54,433 nt of DNA, from the NCBI GenBank assembly GCA_031257405.1, contig JAIROS010000010.1, forward strand, positions 8,001-62,433, in the 5' to 3' direction. The stretch's first letter is position 1. Every line of letters starts with the position of its first letter. The notes below the pieces were generated by a model that saw nothing but the letters and a program-made list of their open reading frames with translations, was not told where the DNA came from and made no database searches. Positions 16,538-24,867 of the stretch are shown in pieces. The DNA is from Puniceicoccales bacterium. Lineage in GTDB: Bacteria; Verrucomicrobiota; Verrucomicrobiia; Opitutales; LL51. The translations under genes and the position numbers were made by a program.

Positions 16538-16679
16538 GTTTGGGTAGCGACGTTGGGTTTTTAGCGGCGGTTGTCGATTCAATTTTGTGGGAAATTTTTC
16601 GGGGTGATTTTGTAAAAAAAATTCTACAGGCGATATAATTTGCGAAGAAATTTTTACGGGTGATATAATTGTAAAAAAC

Positions 16680-16793
16680 ATGGAATTTTTACAGAACGGT
16701 GAGGTCCTGCGGCTGTGGCGACGAGGATTAAAAAATACTTCCGCTACCATAAGCAGAACTTATAGTTGTAACATCTGTCATTTTATCGCTTGA
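16680..16793 (+). CDS. possible 37-aa small ORF
   Basis: An ATG at 16680 opens 37 codons to a TGA at 16791, and a TATAAT (16663-16668) lies about 11 bases upstream. The encoded peptide is basic with no recognised motif. The region 16600-16700 holds three degenerate units of roughly 30 bp, each with a TATAAT-like or GTGATTT core and AAATTTTTAC, so the ORF may be fortuitous. Confidence 0.2.
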   Translation: MEFLQNGEVLRLWRRGLKNTSATISRTYSCNICHFIA

Positions 16794-16818
16794 ATTGGGT
16801 TTTCTATTTTCCTATAAT
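16790..16818 (+). promoter_or_regulatory. promoter of the SPFH gene
   Basis: TTGAAT (16790-16795), a 17-nt spacer and a perfect TATAAT (16813-16818) precede the ATG at 16834. The promoter overlaps a TTG (16795) that would otherwise be the longest start, so translation must begin at 16834. GGGAAAG at about 16819 is the ribosome-binding site. Confidence 0.65.
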
Positions 16819-16833
16819 GGGAAAGTTTTGATT

Positions 16834-17733
16834 ATGGGCATATTGATAACAGTTTTGGTTATTGTGGGAATTGCGTTATTCGCGAGCGTATTTACGGTTG
16901 AGCAGCAGACGTGCGCTATTATTGAGCGTTTCGGGAAATTTCATCGCATTGCGGAACCCGGGTTCAACGCCATCATTCCGGTGGTCGACCAGATTCGCTT
17001 GCGTTTATCGCTAAAAATTCATCAACTTGATGTAAATGTCGAGACGAAAACGCAGGATAATGTATTTATTAATTTGATGGTTTCGGTGCAGTACCGCATT
17101 TTGCCGGACAAAATTTACGAAGCTTTTTACATGTTACAGAATCCGGCGAAGCAGATTGAGGCGTTTGTATTTGACGTGGTGCGGGCGCAGGTCCCCAAGA
17201 TTTTATTGGACGACGTATTTGGGCGGAAGGACGACATAGCGGATGCGGTGAAGGCGGAATTATCCGGTGTTATGGCGGAATTTGGCTACGAGATTGTGAA
17301 GGCGTTGGTGACGGACATTGCGCCGGCGGAGAACGTCAAGGCGGCGATGAATGAGATCAATGCGTCGCAGCGCGTACGTGTTGCGGCCATGGAGAAGGGG
17401 GAGGCGGAGAAGATTTTGAAGGTCAAGCAGGCGGAAGCCGAAGCGGAGGCGAGTATTTTGCACGGAAAGGGGTTAGCGGGGCAGCGCCATGCGATTGTTG
17501 CGGGGCTAAAGGATTCCGTCGAAGAGTTTGTGCGTCAGGTTCCCGAGTTATCGCAGAAGGACGTCATGGAAATGGTGCTTTTGATACAGTACATTGACAC
17601 GCTCAAGGAGATTGCTGGGTCGTCGAAGTCGAACGTCATTTTCGTACCCAACTCGCCGGGGAACGTTGCCGATTTAGCCAGTCAGCTGCGCGAATCGATT
17701 ATTGTTGGTCAGCAGATGAGTAAGATGGAGTGA
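16834..17733 (+). CDS. SPFH/stomatin-family membrane protein
   Basis: A 299-aa stomatin/prohibitin-like protein (QmcA/YbbK type) that forms membrane-microdomain scaffolds. It has one N-terminal membrane helix (LITVLVIVGIALFASVF), the SPFH/band-7 domain from VEQQTCAIIERFGKFHRIAEPG, and an Ala/Glu-rich coiled coil (KGEAEKILKVKQAEAEAEA in pieces) before a short C-terminus. No NfeD partner gene is adjacent. It has its own strong promoter. The substrate or partner is unknown. Confidence 0.9.
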   Translation: MGILITVLVIVGIALFASVFTVEQQTCAIIERFGKFHRIAEPGFNAIIPVVDQIRLRLSLKIHQLDVNVETKTQDNVFINLMVSVQYRILPDKIYEAFYMLQNPAKQIEAFVFDVVRAQVPKILLDDVFGRKDDIADAVKAELSGVMAEFGYEIVKALVTDIAPAENVKAAMNEINASQRVRVAAMEKGEAEKILKVKQAEAEAEASILHGKGLAGQRHAIVAGLKDSVEEFVRQVPELSQKDVMEMVLLIQYIDTLKEIAGSSKSNVIFVPNSPGNVADLASQLRESIIVGQQMSKME

Positions 17734-17831
17734 AGGGGCGGGGGGTATTTGTGCGTTAAATTGTAAAATTAGAGTAATAAAATTGTATGAAGTATTAGAA
17801 ATTTTCCCAAAAGTAAAACCATCCATCCAGA

Positions 17832-17857
17832 GGGAGGGTCGCGGAAGCGGCTCTCCC
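17832..17857. terminator. GNRA-capped hairpin between convergent genes
   Basis: Bases 17832-17842 pair with 17847-17857 over 11 bp (two G-U) around a GGAA tetraloop. A weaker GTTA/TAAC hairpin follows (17858-17876). It lies between the convergent SPFH and mnmE genes. There is no long T run, so intrinsic termination is uncertain. Confidence 0.4.
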
Positions 17858-17910
17858 GTTAGGCGTTGGCATTAACGAACGGAAAAGGGAACTGCGATAA
17901 TTTTTAAAAT

Positions 17911-19257
17911 TTATTTACCGACACAAAATTGATTAAAAATTTTATCCAGAAGTTCTTCGGCGTCGTATTTTCCCGTGATATAGCCCAGCGTTTCCAGAGC
18001 CAGTCTCAAATCACTGGCGCACAATTCACAAGAGCGCTGACTTTCGAGGGTATTTTTCGCGGAAGAAATTAAATTACGTGCATCGCGGAAAATTTCGCGG
18101 TGGCGCTCGTTAATGGCGACGGCGACGTCCCCCGGTAAAAGCGCACATTCGCGGATTTTGTTTGCAATGGCCGCTTTCAACGCATCGAGCCCGGTGCCCT
18201 GTTTGACGGAAATAAATACCCGCGGAAAATGCTGTAATTTTTTATAAAAATTTAACGAAAATTCCCCCAAAAGATCTATTTTGTTTACAACGAGAATGCA
18301 TTGCTTTTTTTTCAATTCCCCGATCATTTTTTCTTCGAGGGGCTGCGGATTGTTTTGGTCGACGACGATTAGACAAAGATCTGCGGCGCGAATGTTTGCG
18401 ATCGTTTTTTGAATGCCCAGCAACTCAATCGTATCGCCCGTTGCGCGCAAACCGGCCGTGTCAATAATTTTTACTAAAAACCCCTCAATTGTAATATTTT
18501 CGCTAATAAAATCGCGCGTTGTACCGGGAATGTCGCTCACAAGGGCCCGTTCTTCGCCCAGCAGGGCGTTCAGTAAACTGCTTTTTCCCGCGTTCGGATG
18601 GCCGACAATCGCTACCGAAATTCCGTGGAACAGCGTTTGGCGAAAGCGGTGGCTGCCCATAATTTCGTCGATCTCCCCTAGCACGTTCCCCAATTTTTCG
18701 GAAATCTTTTCGTCCCATTCCCATTCCTCATCCGTAAAATCAATGTAATTTTCGATTTCGGCCAGTAAACTGAGGAGCGCGTCGCTGAGATGGAAAATTT
18801 TTTTGCTCAAAACCCCACGCAACTGCTTTTGCGAGATTTCAAGCGCATTTTCATTGGTCGCGTGGATGACGTCCAACACCGCCTCCGCTTGACAAAGATC
18901 GATCCTGCGGTTCAAATAGGCGCGCTTCGTGAATTCCCCCGGCTCAGCCCCCCGACATCCCGAAATCCGTAAATCTTCAATAATGGAGCGGATAATCAGG
19001 GGATTGCCGTGGCAGTCGATCTCCAACGAATCTTCGCCCGTGTACGCCCGGCCGCCGGGAAAAAATAACGCCACAACTTGGTCAATTATGCTCCCGATAA
19101 TCGAGCGGTAATGCGCCAAAAATACACACGGAGCCGCAGAATTCCCCCGCCCCAAATGCCGCTCCATAAGCGCCGGAACCAACGGACCACTTAGACGGAT
19201 TTTTGCAATAGCAGACACACCAAATGGCGTAGCCAAGGCAACAATTGTGTCGGACAT
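17911..19257 (-). CDS. mnmE: tRNA modification GTPase MnmE
   Basis: MnmE with MnmG makes the 5-carboxymethylaminomethyl modification of U34 in tRNA. The 448-aa protein has the N-terminal tetrahydrofolate-binding domain (SDTIVALATPFGVSAIAKIRLSG in pieces, ending near 118), then a helical domain with an inserted G domain: GHPNAGKSSLLN, DIPGTTRD, DTAGLR and NKID. It ends in FCVGK, the C-terminal CxGK active-site motif. infA lies just upstream on the same strand. Confidence 0.97.
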   Translation of the reverse strand: MSDTIVALATPFGVSAIAKIRLSGPLVPALMERHLGRGNSAAPCVFLAHYRSIIGSIIDQVVALFFPGGRAYTGEDSLEIDCHGNPLIIRSIIEDLRISGCRGAEPGEFTKRAYLNRRIDLCQAEAVLDVIHATNENALEISQKQLRGVLSKKIFHLSDALLSLLAEIENYIDFTDEEWEWDEKISEKLGNVLGEIDEIMGSHRFRQTLFHGISVAIVGHPNAGKSSLLNALLGEERALVSDIPGTTRDFISENITIEGFLVKIIDTAGLRATGDTIELLGIQKTIANIRAADLCLIVVDQNNPQPLEEKMIGELKKKQCILVVNKIDLLGEFSLNFYKKLQHFPRVFISVKQGTGLDALKAAIANKIRECALLPGDVAVAINERHREIFRDARNLISSAKNTLESQRSCELCASDLRLALETLGYITGKYDAEELLDKIFNQFCVGK

Positions 19258-19268
19258 GGAACGGAAAT

Positions 19269-19544
19269 TTAGCGGGCAGGGCGTCGCGGGCCGTAACTGT
19301 GGATGGGATTATTTTTCTGTACGGCTGCATTTTTGAGGCGGAACGTAATGCGCGCCCGTTCGAGGTCGTGGGGACTCATCTCCATGCGAACGCGATCGCC
19401 TACCGCAAGACGAATGAAATTTTTCCTCAATTTCCCCGAAATGTGCGCCAAAACATGATGCCCATTCTCAAGCTCCACACGAAACATCGTCCCCGGTAAA
19501 ACGGCGATTACTTTTCCTAATACTTCAATGCAATCGTCAGCCAT
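19269..19544 (-). CDS. infA: translation initiation factor IF-1
   Basis: IF-1 is the small S1/OB-fold protein that occupies the 30S A site. The product from the ATG at 19544 is 91 aa: it starts with [20 protein letters not shown], then [47 protein letters not shown] in the family order. About 15 extra residues follow the usual end. A longer start at 19577 is unsupported because a candidate promoter lies at 19554-19581. mnmE follows 11 bases after the stop. Confidence 0.93.
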   Translation of the reverse strand: MADDCIEVLGKVIAVLPGTMFRVELENGHHVLAHISGKLRKNFIRLAVGDRVRMEMSPHDLERARITFRLKNAAVQKNNPIHSYGPRRPAR

Positions 19545-19553
19545 AAATGTAAA

Positions 19554-19581
19554 AATATAATTCTCGAACCATGGCATTGAA
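19554..19581 (-). promoter_or_regulatory. candidate infA promoter
   Basis: On the minus strand TTCAAT (19581-19576), a 16-nt spacer and TATATT (19559-19554) end nine bases before the infA ATG at 19544. Confidence 0.4.
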
Positions 19582-19712
19582 TTTCTAAGGATTTTTTCGC
19601 TTTGTCAATACTATTCGTAAATTTTTTCGCAAAATTTATGGCGGGCGGTTATTTTGGGGAAATATTTTCTGGTATTTGGCGTTGCGATCGCAAAAATGCG
19701 GGCCATTAGGGC

Positions 19713-20819
19713 GTGTTGAGGCTTCTCCATCAGTACATTTTGAGGCAATTTTTGTGTTATCTGGCGCTGTCGGTTGCCTTCCTCGCCGCGGTACTCGTTG
19801 CGGGAAACGTCCTGAAGGGGATGATGGATTTGCTGGTCAGCGGCAAGTTATCCATTGGGGATTGCGCCGCTTTAATGGTGATGCTTTTGCCGCCGATGGT
19901 TTCCCACGCGCTCCCATTTGGCTTTGTTGCGGCGACGTTACTGACCGTGGGCGGGATGGCGGCGGATCGCGAATTCTTGGCGCTAAAAAGTTCTGGAGTG
20001 GGGCCGCTGAAAATATTTTCGTCGATTTTATTTCTGGCGAGTTGCGGTGTTTTACTGTCGTTGGCCGTGAATTTCCACTATGCTCCGCGGGCGATCTCCG
20101 CCGTAAAAAGTAAAATTCAAAACATCATTCGCGAGGAGCCGTTACGTTTCATCGCGGCGCAAAAATTCATCCGCGATTTTCCGGGGTATATTTTTTTTGT
20201 CAAGGATATTGTGGGCGATCGGTTAAATGATTTTCACATTTGGGAGCTCGATGATCGGGAAAAAGTCGCTTCTTACATTCACGCCGAGCGGGGGACGTGC
20301 GTTTACGACGAGTCGAAACACGCCCTCGTACTCACTTTGCGGCGCGGGACCGTCGAGAAGCAATTGGGCGAAGGTAAAATTTCACCGCTCGTTTCTTTTG
20401 AGCGGCTATCGCTGGATTTGAAATGGGAAAATATTTTTAGGGCGATGGTCAAGCCAAAAAAAATTCGGCACATGACGCTTCGGGAACTACTGGCGTTGCG
20501 CGAAGAAAGTGTAAAAAAATGTGATAGGGCGACTGACATGGCGGTTCAGGTGGAGATGCAGACGAGGGGCGTCATGGCGTTTGCGATTTTGGTTCTCGTT
20601 TTGGTAGCGCTTCCGCTATCGGTAAGATTGGAGCGGCGGGAGGGGGCGCTGAACGTGGCGATTGCGCTATTACTCTGCGTAATTTACTTTTTTTTGATAA
20701 CAATTTTATCATTTTTGGAGACGAAGCCGCACATTCGTCCGGATTTGGTGCTTTGGATTCCCAATATTTTATTGCAAATTTTGGGCATTTGCCTATGTTG
20801 GAAGCTGTGTCGCCATTGA
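19713..20819 (+). CDS. LPS export permease LptF/LptG
   Basis: LptF and LptG form the inner-membrane permease that, with LptB, drives LPS to the outer membrane. The 368-aa sequence has three N-terminal membrane helices (starting with LHQYILRQFLCYLALSVAFLAAVLV in pieces), a large periplasmic beta-jellyroll region (about 120-260), and three C-terminal helices. The LPPMVSHALPFGFVAATLLTVGGMAADREFLALKSSGV segment is diagnostic. Only one copy is in the window, so F or G cannot be decided. The start is GTG at 19713 or TTG at 19716. Confidence 0.88.
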   Translation: MLRLLHQYILRQFLCYLALSVAFLAAVLVAGNVLKGMMDLLVSGKLSIGDCAALMVMLLPPMVSHALPFGFVAATLLTVGGMAADREFLALKSSGVGPLKIFSSILFLASCGVLLSLAVNFHYAPRAISAVKSKIQNIIREEPLRFIAAQKFIRDFPGYIFFVKDIVGDRLNDFHIWELDDREKVASYIHAERGTCVYDESKHALVLTLRRGTVEKQLGEGKISPLVSFERLSLDLKWENIFRAMVKPKKIRHMTLRELLALREESVKKCDRATDMAVQVEMQTRGVMAFAILVLVLVALPLSVRLERREGALNVAIALLLCVIYFFLITILSFLETKPHIRPDLVLWIPNILLQILGICLCWKLCRH

Positions 20820-20919
20820 CGGATTTCGATTTTCTGAAACGTGAATTCTAAATTTGTGAGGAATTGTTTTGAAAAGACGGGAAATTTTACCATACATTGC
20901 ACCTGCGGTTGGGAAAATT

Positions 20920-21219
20920 ATGAGCGATTTGAAACATTTTTTAATAACGATTTTTCACGATTCCGAGGAAAATAATGGGAAAATACATCGGGCGCTGATG
21001 ATGCTCGGGTATAAACGTTCCTTCGCGCGCGGCGGAGAATCCTTCGATTTGCCGGAAAATATGTTCGTTCGAAAAATAACGGGAAATAACCCGGAGGAAA
21101 TCCAAGAAGCAGAAATGCAGGCCGTTACAGCATTGCTCGATAAACGCGCCATCCAACACGGACGATTGGGATTTTTCGTCGGCGATGATTGGACCGCCGT
21201 CGTCAGCGTCGGAGAATAA
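20920..21219 (+). CDS. conserved-looking hypothetical protein, 99 aa
   Basis: I do not recognise this protein. From the ATG at 20920 (GGGAAAA upstream) it gives 99 aa, soluble, with no signal peptide or membrane helix. The first part (DLKHFLITIFHDSEEN) and the last (LGFFVGDDWTAVVSVGE) are hydrophobic-patterned and look structured. A TTG at 20869 would extend it. It sits between lptF/G and ychF on the same strand, with codon use like its neighbours. An antisense frame over the same bases looks like a shadow. Confidence 0.55.
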   Translation: MSDLKHFLITIFHDSEENNGKIHRALMMLGYKRSFARGGESFDLPENMFVRKITGNNPEEIQEAEMQAVTALLDKRAIQHGRLGFFVGDDWTAVVSVGE

Positions 21220-21523
21220 ACGCTTTGTCGGAAAAAATATAAGTTTTATTTTGTATTTGGGCATTACCACTGCCGCCAAATGTGACGTAATTTCCTCTAC
21301 CCAGGTCAATTCTTCCGAAACTCATATTTTTATAATAATAATTTTACTGCGCTACGAAAGGGAATTGCGTGGCGGAAGTGTAAATTTTTTTTATTTTATT
21401 TGCATATATTGAAAATTTTTATAAATTTTTTTAGGGATATTTAGTGGGAAAATAATTTTTCTTCGGGGGCGATTTGGGCGATAAATTCTTGCGAAAATCG
21501 GGGGAATTTTTTAGCATTGGGGC
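21220..21523. other. AT-rich intergenic region before ychF
   Basis: This 304-bp gap is strongly AT-rich and holds no convincing gene. Near its right end is the ychF promoter. At about 21428-21455 it contains a motif that resembles 16427-16453 upstream of the tRNA (TTTTTAGGGATAT...GGGAAAAT). Confidence 0.4.
21489..21517 (+). promoter_or_regulatory. ychF promoter, -10 six nt before ATG
   Basis: TTGCGA (21489-21494), a 17-nt spacer and TAGCAT (21512-21517) are followed by only six bases (TGGGGC) before the ATG at 21524. Confidence 0.45.
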
Positions 21524-22621
21524 ATGTTGCAAGCAGGAATTGTCGGATTGCCGAACGTGGGGAAAAGTACGCTATTCAATGCGCTGACGCGGACCCGTAA
21601 GGCCCAGGCGGAAAATTATCCCTTTTGCACCATCGATCCCAATGTCGGCGTCGTCGAGGTCCCCGATGAACGTTTAGCTGCGCTCAAACCCATCGCTAAA
21701 ACGGAAAAATTGGTTCCGGCGGCGATCGAAATCGTCGACATAGCGGGGCTCGTAGCGGGGGCGAATCGCGGTGAGGGTCTTGGCAATAAATTTTTGGCGA
21801 ATATTCGCGAAGTCGATGCGATTATTCACGTGGTGCGCTGCTTCGAAAATGGCGATATTATTCACAGTTCCGGCGATATTAATCCATTGCGCGACATCGA
21901 AATCATCGATACGGAACTGCTTTTAGCGGATTTACAATCCATCGAAAGCCAGCTCAATAAAAATTCGAAAAAAGCCCGCGCCGGTGATCGGGAAGCCGCC
22001 AAAGCCGTCGAACTTTTACAGCGCTTGCAAAACCACCTCGACGGAGGGAATCGGGCGAGTACGTTGGAGGTGGGCGATGAAGAGAAAATTTTGTTCCGAT
22101 CGTTCAATTTGCTATCTTCGAAGCCCGTCATTTACGCCTGCAATGTGTCCGAGGGGGAAATGGCGAGCGGGAATATGTTTACGGAGCGCGTCAGCCGTCA
22201 CCTGCGATCCGAACGCGGCGCCGAATGTTGTACGATTTGCGCCCAATTGGAAGCGGATTTGATTGATTTTTCCGCCGAGGAAGCGAAAATTTATCGGAGT
22301 GATTTTGGCGTGGAGGGTAGCGGTATTTCTGGGCTTATTCGCGCAACTTACGATCTATTGGGGCTGGCCTCCTATTTTACGGCTGGCGAAATGGAGGTGC
22401 GTGCGTGGACGTTCAGGGTCGGGATGAAGGCGCCTCAATGTGCGGGGATTATTCACGGTGATTTTGAGCGTGGGTTTATCAAGGCGGAGGTGGTGAGCTG
22501 CGGGGATTTGGTTGCGGCCGGATCGGTACTCGCTGCGAAGGAAACGGGGAAATATCGCCTCGAGGGCAGGGATTACGAAGTTAAAGATGGCGACGTGATT
22601 GTTTTTCGCTTTAATAACTAG
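21524..22621 (+). CDS. ychF: YchF/OLA1-family ATPase
   Basis: YchF is a TRAFAC-class ATPase related to Obg that binds ribosomes and is redox-regulated. The 365-aa protein has [57 protein letters not shown] in pieces and the altered G4 typical of YchF (ACNVSE). A coiled-coil insertion (about 130-200) is followed by the TGS domain near the C-terminus with [16 protein letters not shown]. Two bases separate it from lpxB. Confidence 0.97.
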   Translation: MLQAGIVGLPNVGKSTLFNALTRTRKAQAENYPFCTIDPNVGVVEVPDERLAALKPIAKTEKLVPAAIEIVDIAGLVAGANRGEGLGNKFLANIREVDAIIHVVRCFENGDIIHSSGDINPLRDIEIIDTELLLADLQSIESQLNKNSKKARAGDREAAKAVELLQRLQNHLDGGNRASTLEVGDEEKILFRSFNLLSSKPVIYACNVSEGEMASGNMFTERVSRHLRSERGAECCTICAQLEADLIDFSAEEAKIYRSDFGVEGSGISGLIRATYDLLGLASYFTAGEMEVRAWTFRVGMKAPQCAGIIHGDFERGFIKAEVVSCGDLVAAGSVLAAKETGKYRLEGRDYEVKDGDVIVFRFNN

Positions 22622-22623
22622 CC

Positions 22624-23781
22624 ATGCACAAAATCGCGTTCAACGAAATAGCGGCGGAATTTCCCGATTTACTGGTCATAGCGGGGGAGTATTCCGGCGA
22701 TGAACACGCGGCCACAGTGGTCAAAAAATTGAAAGCGAGGTATCCGCAGTACAATATTTGTGCGATCGGCGGCGATAATCTCGAAAAAACGGGCGTCGAT
22801 TTTCTCTTTAATTTGGTGGAATTTTCCGTCGTAGGGGTCGCGGAAGTGTTGCGGAATCTTTCATTTTTCTCAAAATTTTTAAAAATTACCTGCGATTGGA
22901 TCGCGCGCTATCAACCTAAGGCGGTTTGCTTCGTGGATTTCCCGGGGCTCAATTTGCGCATCGCAAAGGAGCTTTTTAGGCGCGGAATTAGTTTCAAAGG
23001 GGGCGGGAAAGTGAAGCTGTACCATTATATTAGCCCGCAAATTTGGGCTTGGAAGGCGAAGCGGCGGTTTGTGATCGCGAAATATATCGACGCCCTGGGC
23101 ACTATTTTCCCCTTCGAGGGGGAGTGCTACCGGGATACCGCCCTCGACGTGCAATTTTTGGGCCACCCGTTTTTGGAAGAGGACTACGAATTGCCGGTCC
23201 ACTACATTCCCGATGGCCCGATTCTTTTACTGCCCGGTAGTCGGAAAGCGCCCGTGCGAAAAATTTTCCCCACCATGCTCGATACCATTAAACAGCTGCG
23301 GAAATTCGGGGAGATGCGCGAAGTTGTTGCGGTTTATCCCGACGACGATATTTTGGGGGGTTTGCAAAATATTAGTAAAAAATATGAAAATATATCCATT
23401 ATTTTTATTCGGAGTGGAGCGAAGAAGATTCCGGCGGGTGTAGCGCTGATGAGTTCGGGGACGATGGCGTTGAATTGTGCTTTGGCTGGGGTCCCGAGCG
23501 TAATCGTTTATCGGGCGAATATTTTTACCTATGGGCTGGCGAAGATGCTCGTTAAGGTGAAATTTTTACATATTGCAAACATTCTTTTGAATCGGGAGTC
23601 GGCCCGCGAATTTTTACAATTTTCCGCAAAACCAAAACTCATTTGCCATGCGGTGCGCGATTGCTTGAACGACCCGGAAATTCGTTTGCGCGCGCAAAAA
23701 GATGGGGAAGAATTGCGGCAAATTCTTTCGGCCGATGCCCAAAATGATGCGGTCTCTTGGATCCAAAATGCACTGCTTTAA
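22624..23781 (+). CDS. lpxB: lipid-A-disaccharide synthase
   Basis: LpxB (GT19) joins UDP-2,3-diacylglucosamine and lipid X to the lipid A disaccharide. The 385-aa protein starts with the IAGEYSGDEHAATVV segment and has GGDNLEKTGVDFLF, FSVVGVAEVLRNL, SPQIWAWKAKR, GHPFLEE, LLPGSRKAPVRKIFP and SSGTMALNCALAGVPSVIVYR in family order. It is a peripheral inner-membrane enzyme. LpxK (41078-42307) performs the next step. Confidence 0.96.
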   Translation: MHKIAFNEIAAEFPDLLVIAGEYSGDEHAATVVKKLKARYPQYNICAIGGDNLEKTGVDFLFNLVEFSVVGVAEVLRNLSFFSKFLKITCDWIARYQPKAVCFVDFPGLNLRIAKELFRRGISFKGGGKVKLYHYISPQIWAWKAKRRFVIAKYIDALGTIFPFEGECYRDTALDVQFLGHPFLEEDYELPVHYIPDGPILLLPGSRKAPVRKIFPTMLDTIKQLRKFGEMREVVAVYPDDDILGGLQNISKKYENISIIFIRSGAKKIPAGVALMSSGTMALNCALAGVPSVIVYRANIFTYGLAKMLVKVKFLHIANILLNRESAREFLQFSAKPKLICHAVRDCLNDPEIRLRAQKDGEELRQILSADAQNDAVSWIQNALL

Positions 23782-23800
23782 TGGCCTCAGCAGCCGATCC

Positions 23801-23822
23801 AAGGGGAATTCGCCTTCCCCTT
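23801..23822. terminator. terminator-like hairpin after lpxB
   Basis: AAGGGGAA (23801-23808) pairs perfectly with TTCCCCTT (23815-23822) around TTCGCC. An outer ATGGCC (23781-23786) and GGCCAT (23851-23856) could close a larger loop. A T-rich stretch follows but not immediately. Confidence 0.45.
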
Positions 23823-23911
23823 AGCCTTATTTATTCCATTTTTTGCCGACGGCCATGGAAATATAAAAAAGAGATTGCGTTCTCAAAAATAAGGATAGTT
23901 TTCGAAGGAAT

Positions 23912-24508
23912 ATGGCAAAAATTTATCGGCATTTGATCACGGGTACCCACGGTTGCGGGAAGTCGACGCTGTCCCATCGCATTTGTTCGGAACTCAAAAA
24001 AAATGGCTATAATGCTATTGTTTTAAGCGAGACGGCCCGCGAATCACCGTTTCCAATTAACCAAAGTCAGACCGTAAATTCGACCCTATACATCGCGCTC
24101 AAACAAGCCGTCAAGGAATTGGAAGCGATTGCCTACGGGTACCGCCACCTCATATTGGATCGCGGGGTTTTGGACTCCTTCGTGTACTCGGAAGCGACGC
24201 GCCGAGACCCCATTTCCGACGTCGAAAGCGGTTTATTGGAGGCGTTTAAGGTCTGGACCGGCGGGTACGACGACATTATTTTTGTAAAAAGTGAAGGCTG
24301 TGATGCGCCGCAAGCCGACGGCGTACGCGATACGGACACGCAATTTGCGCAGAGGGTGGAGCATTTATTTGAGCGGTTGTTGATGGAAAATTTTGGCGAT
24401 CGGGTGCGCGTGCTGACCTATGGCGATATGCTGGCGAGCGAAATCCGGGTAGGGGATGATGGTAAAATTTATTTAGATTGTGAGCGGTATTATGAATTGG
24501 TTTCGTGA
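23912..24508 (+). CDS. P-loop nucleotide kinase-like ATPase (AAA_28/NadR-kinase type)
   Basis: The 198-aa protein begins with GTHGCGKST, a Walker A motif like that of NadR-type ribosylnicotinamide kinases and deoxynucleoside kinases. LILDRGVLDSFVY looks like a lid/DRG nucleotide-binding segment, as in the NadR kinase and thymidylate-kinase clans. The C-terminal part is acidic and unassigned. GAAGGAAT precedes the ATG. The gene overlaps the next ORF, a 3-TM protein, suggesting one operon. Kinase of a small nucleoside-like substrate is inferred; the substrate is unknown. Confidence 0.7.
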   Translation: MAKIYRHLITGTHGCGKSTLSHRICSELKKNGYNAIVLSETARESPFPINQSQTVNSTLYIALKQAVKELEAIAYGYRHLILDRGVLDSFVYSEATRRDPISDVESGLLEAFKVWTGGYDDIIFVKSEGCDAPQADGVRDTDTQFAQRVEHLFERLLMENFGDRVRVLTYGDMLASEIRVGDDGKIYLDCERYYELVS

Positions 24509-24764
24509 AAATTTAACACAGATTGTGCTATGGATCGTAATGGTTGTTGCGCTATTAGGGTCTTATTATAATGCGACGATGCGTTTGAAATTGAGTTATG
24601 TGCTATGGCTGATGACGAATGCGGTTTTAGTGTGGCACAATTTTTGCATAGGGGAGCGCCAGCAATGCATTTTGTACGCGGTATACTTATACACGGCGGT
24701 CATTGGCATTAGGAACACGATTCACCAGAAGGGCTGGTTATCGCGCGCGGGCTTTGGTGGGTGA
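24492..24764 (+). CDS. small three-helix membrane protein (half-PnuC/SemiSWEET-like size)
   Basis: From the ATG at 24492 this is 90 aa with three clear membrane helices: TQIVLWIVMVVALLGSYYN, LSYVLWLMTNAVLVWHNF and QCILYAVYLYTAVIGI, the last with the NTI ending. The size and Trp/Tyr-rich helices recall half-transporters of the SemiSWEET/PnuC type, but no diagnostic motif is present. It overlaps the kinase-like gene by 17 bases. A GTG at 24480 would add four residues. Transport of a ribosyl-nicotinamide or nucleoside is only a hypothesis from the kinase partner. Confidence 0.55.
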   Translation: MNWFRENLTQIVLWIVMVVALLGSYYNATMRLKLSYVLWLMTNAVLVWHNFCIGERQQCILYAVYLYTAVIGIRNTIHQKGWLSRAGFGG

Positions 24765-24809
24765 GGATATGTTTTGTGGGCGCTGACCTGTGAAAATTTT
24801 ATAAAAAAT

Positions 24810-24837
24810 TTGTTATTAAAATGGGCAATTTTAATAT
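24810..24837 (+). promoter_or_regulatory. candidate glyQS promoter
   Basis: TTGTTA (24810-24815), a 16-nt spacer and TAATAT (24832-24837) lie about 30 bases before the glyQS ATG. Confidence 0.4.
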
Positions 24838-24867
24838 TATCACTTAGGAAATTTTTACAAAAAAAGT

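Noticed and set aside
16795-16833. TTG start of the SPFH gene
   Set aside because: The promoter -35/-10 overlaps it; the ATG at 16834 has a Shine-Dalgarno-like GGGAAAG.
19676-20113. Frame overlapping lptF/G
   Set aside because: Gly/Arg-rich and out of frame with a clear membrane protein gene.
20941-21309. Antisense frame opposite the small hypothetical
   Set aside because: It is not recognised, and the plus-strand ORF has codons and a Shine-Dalgarno-like start more like a gene.
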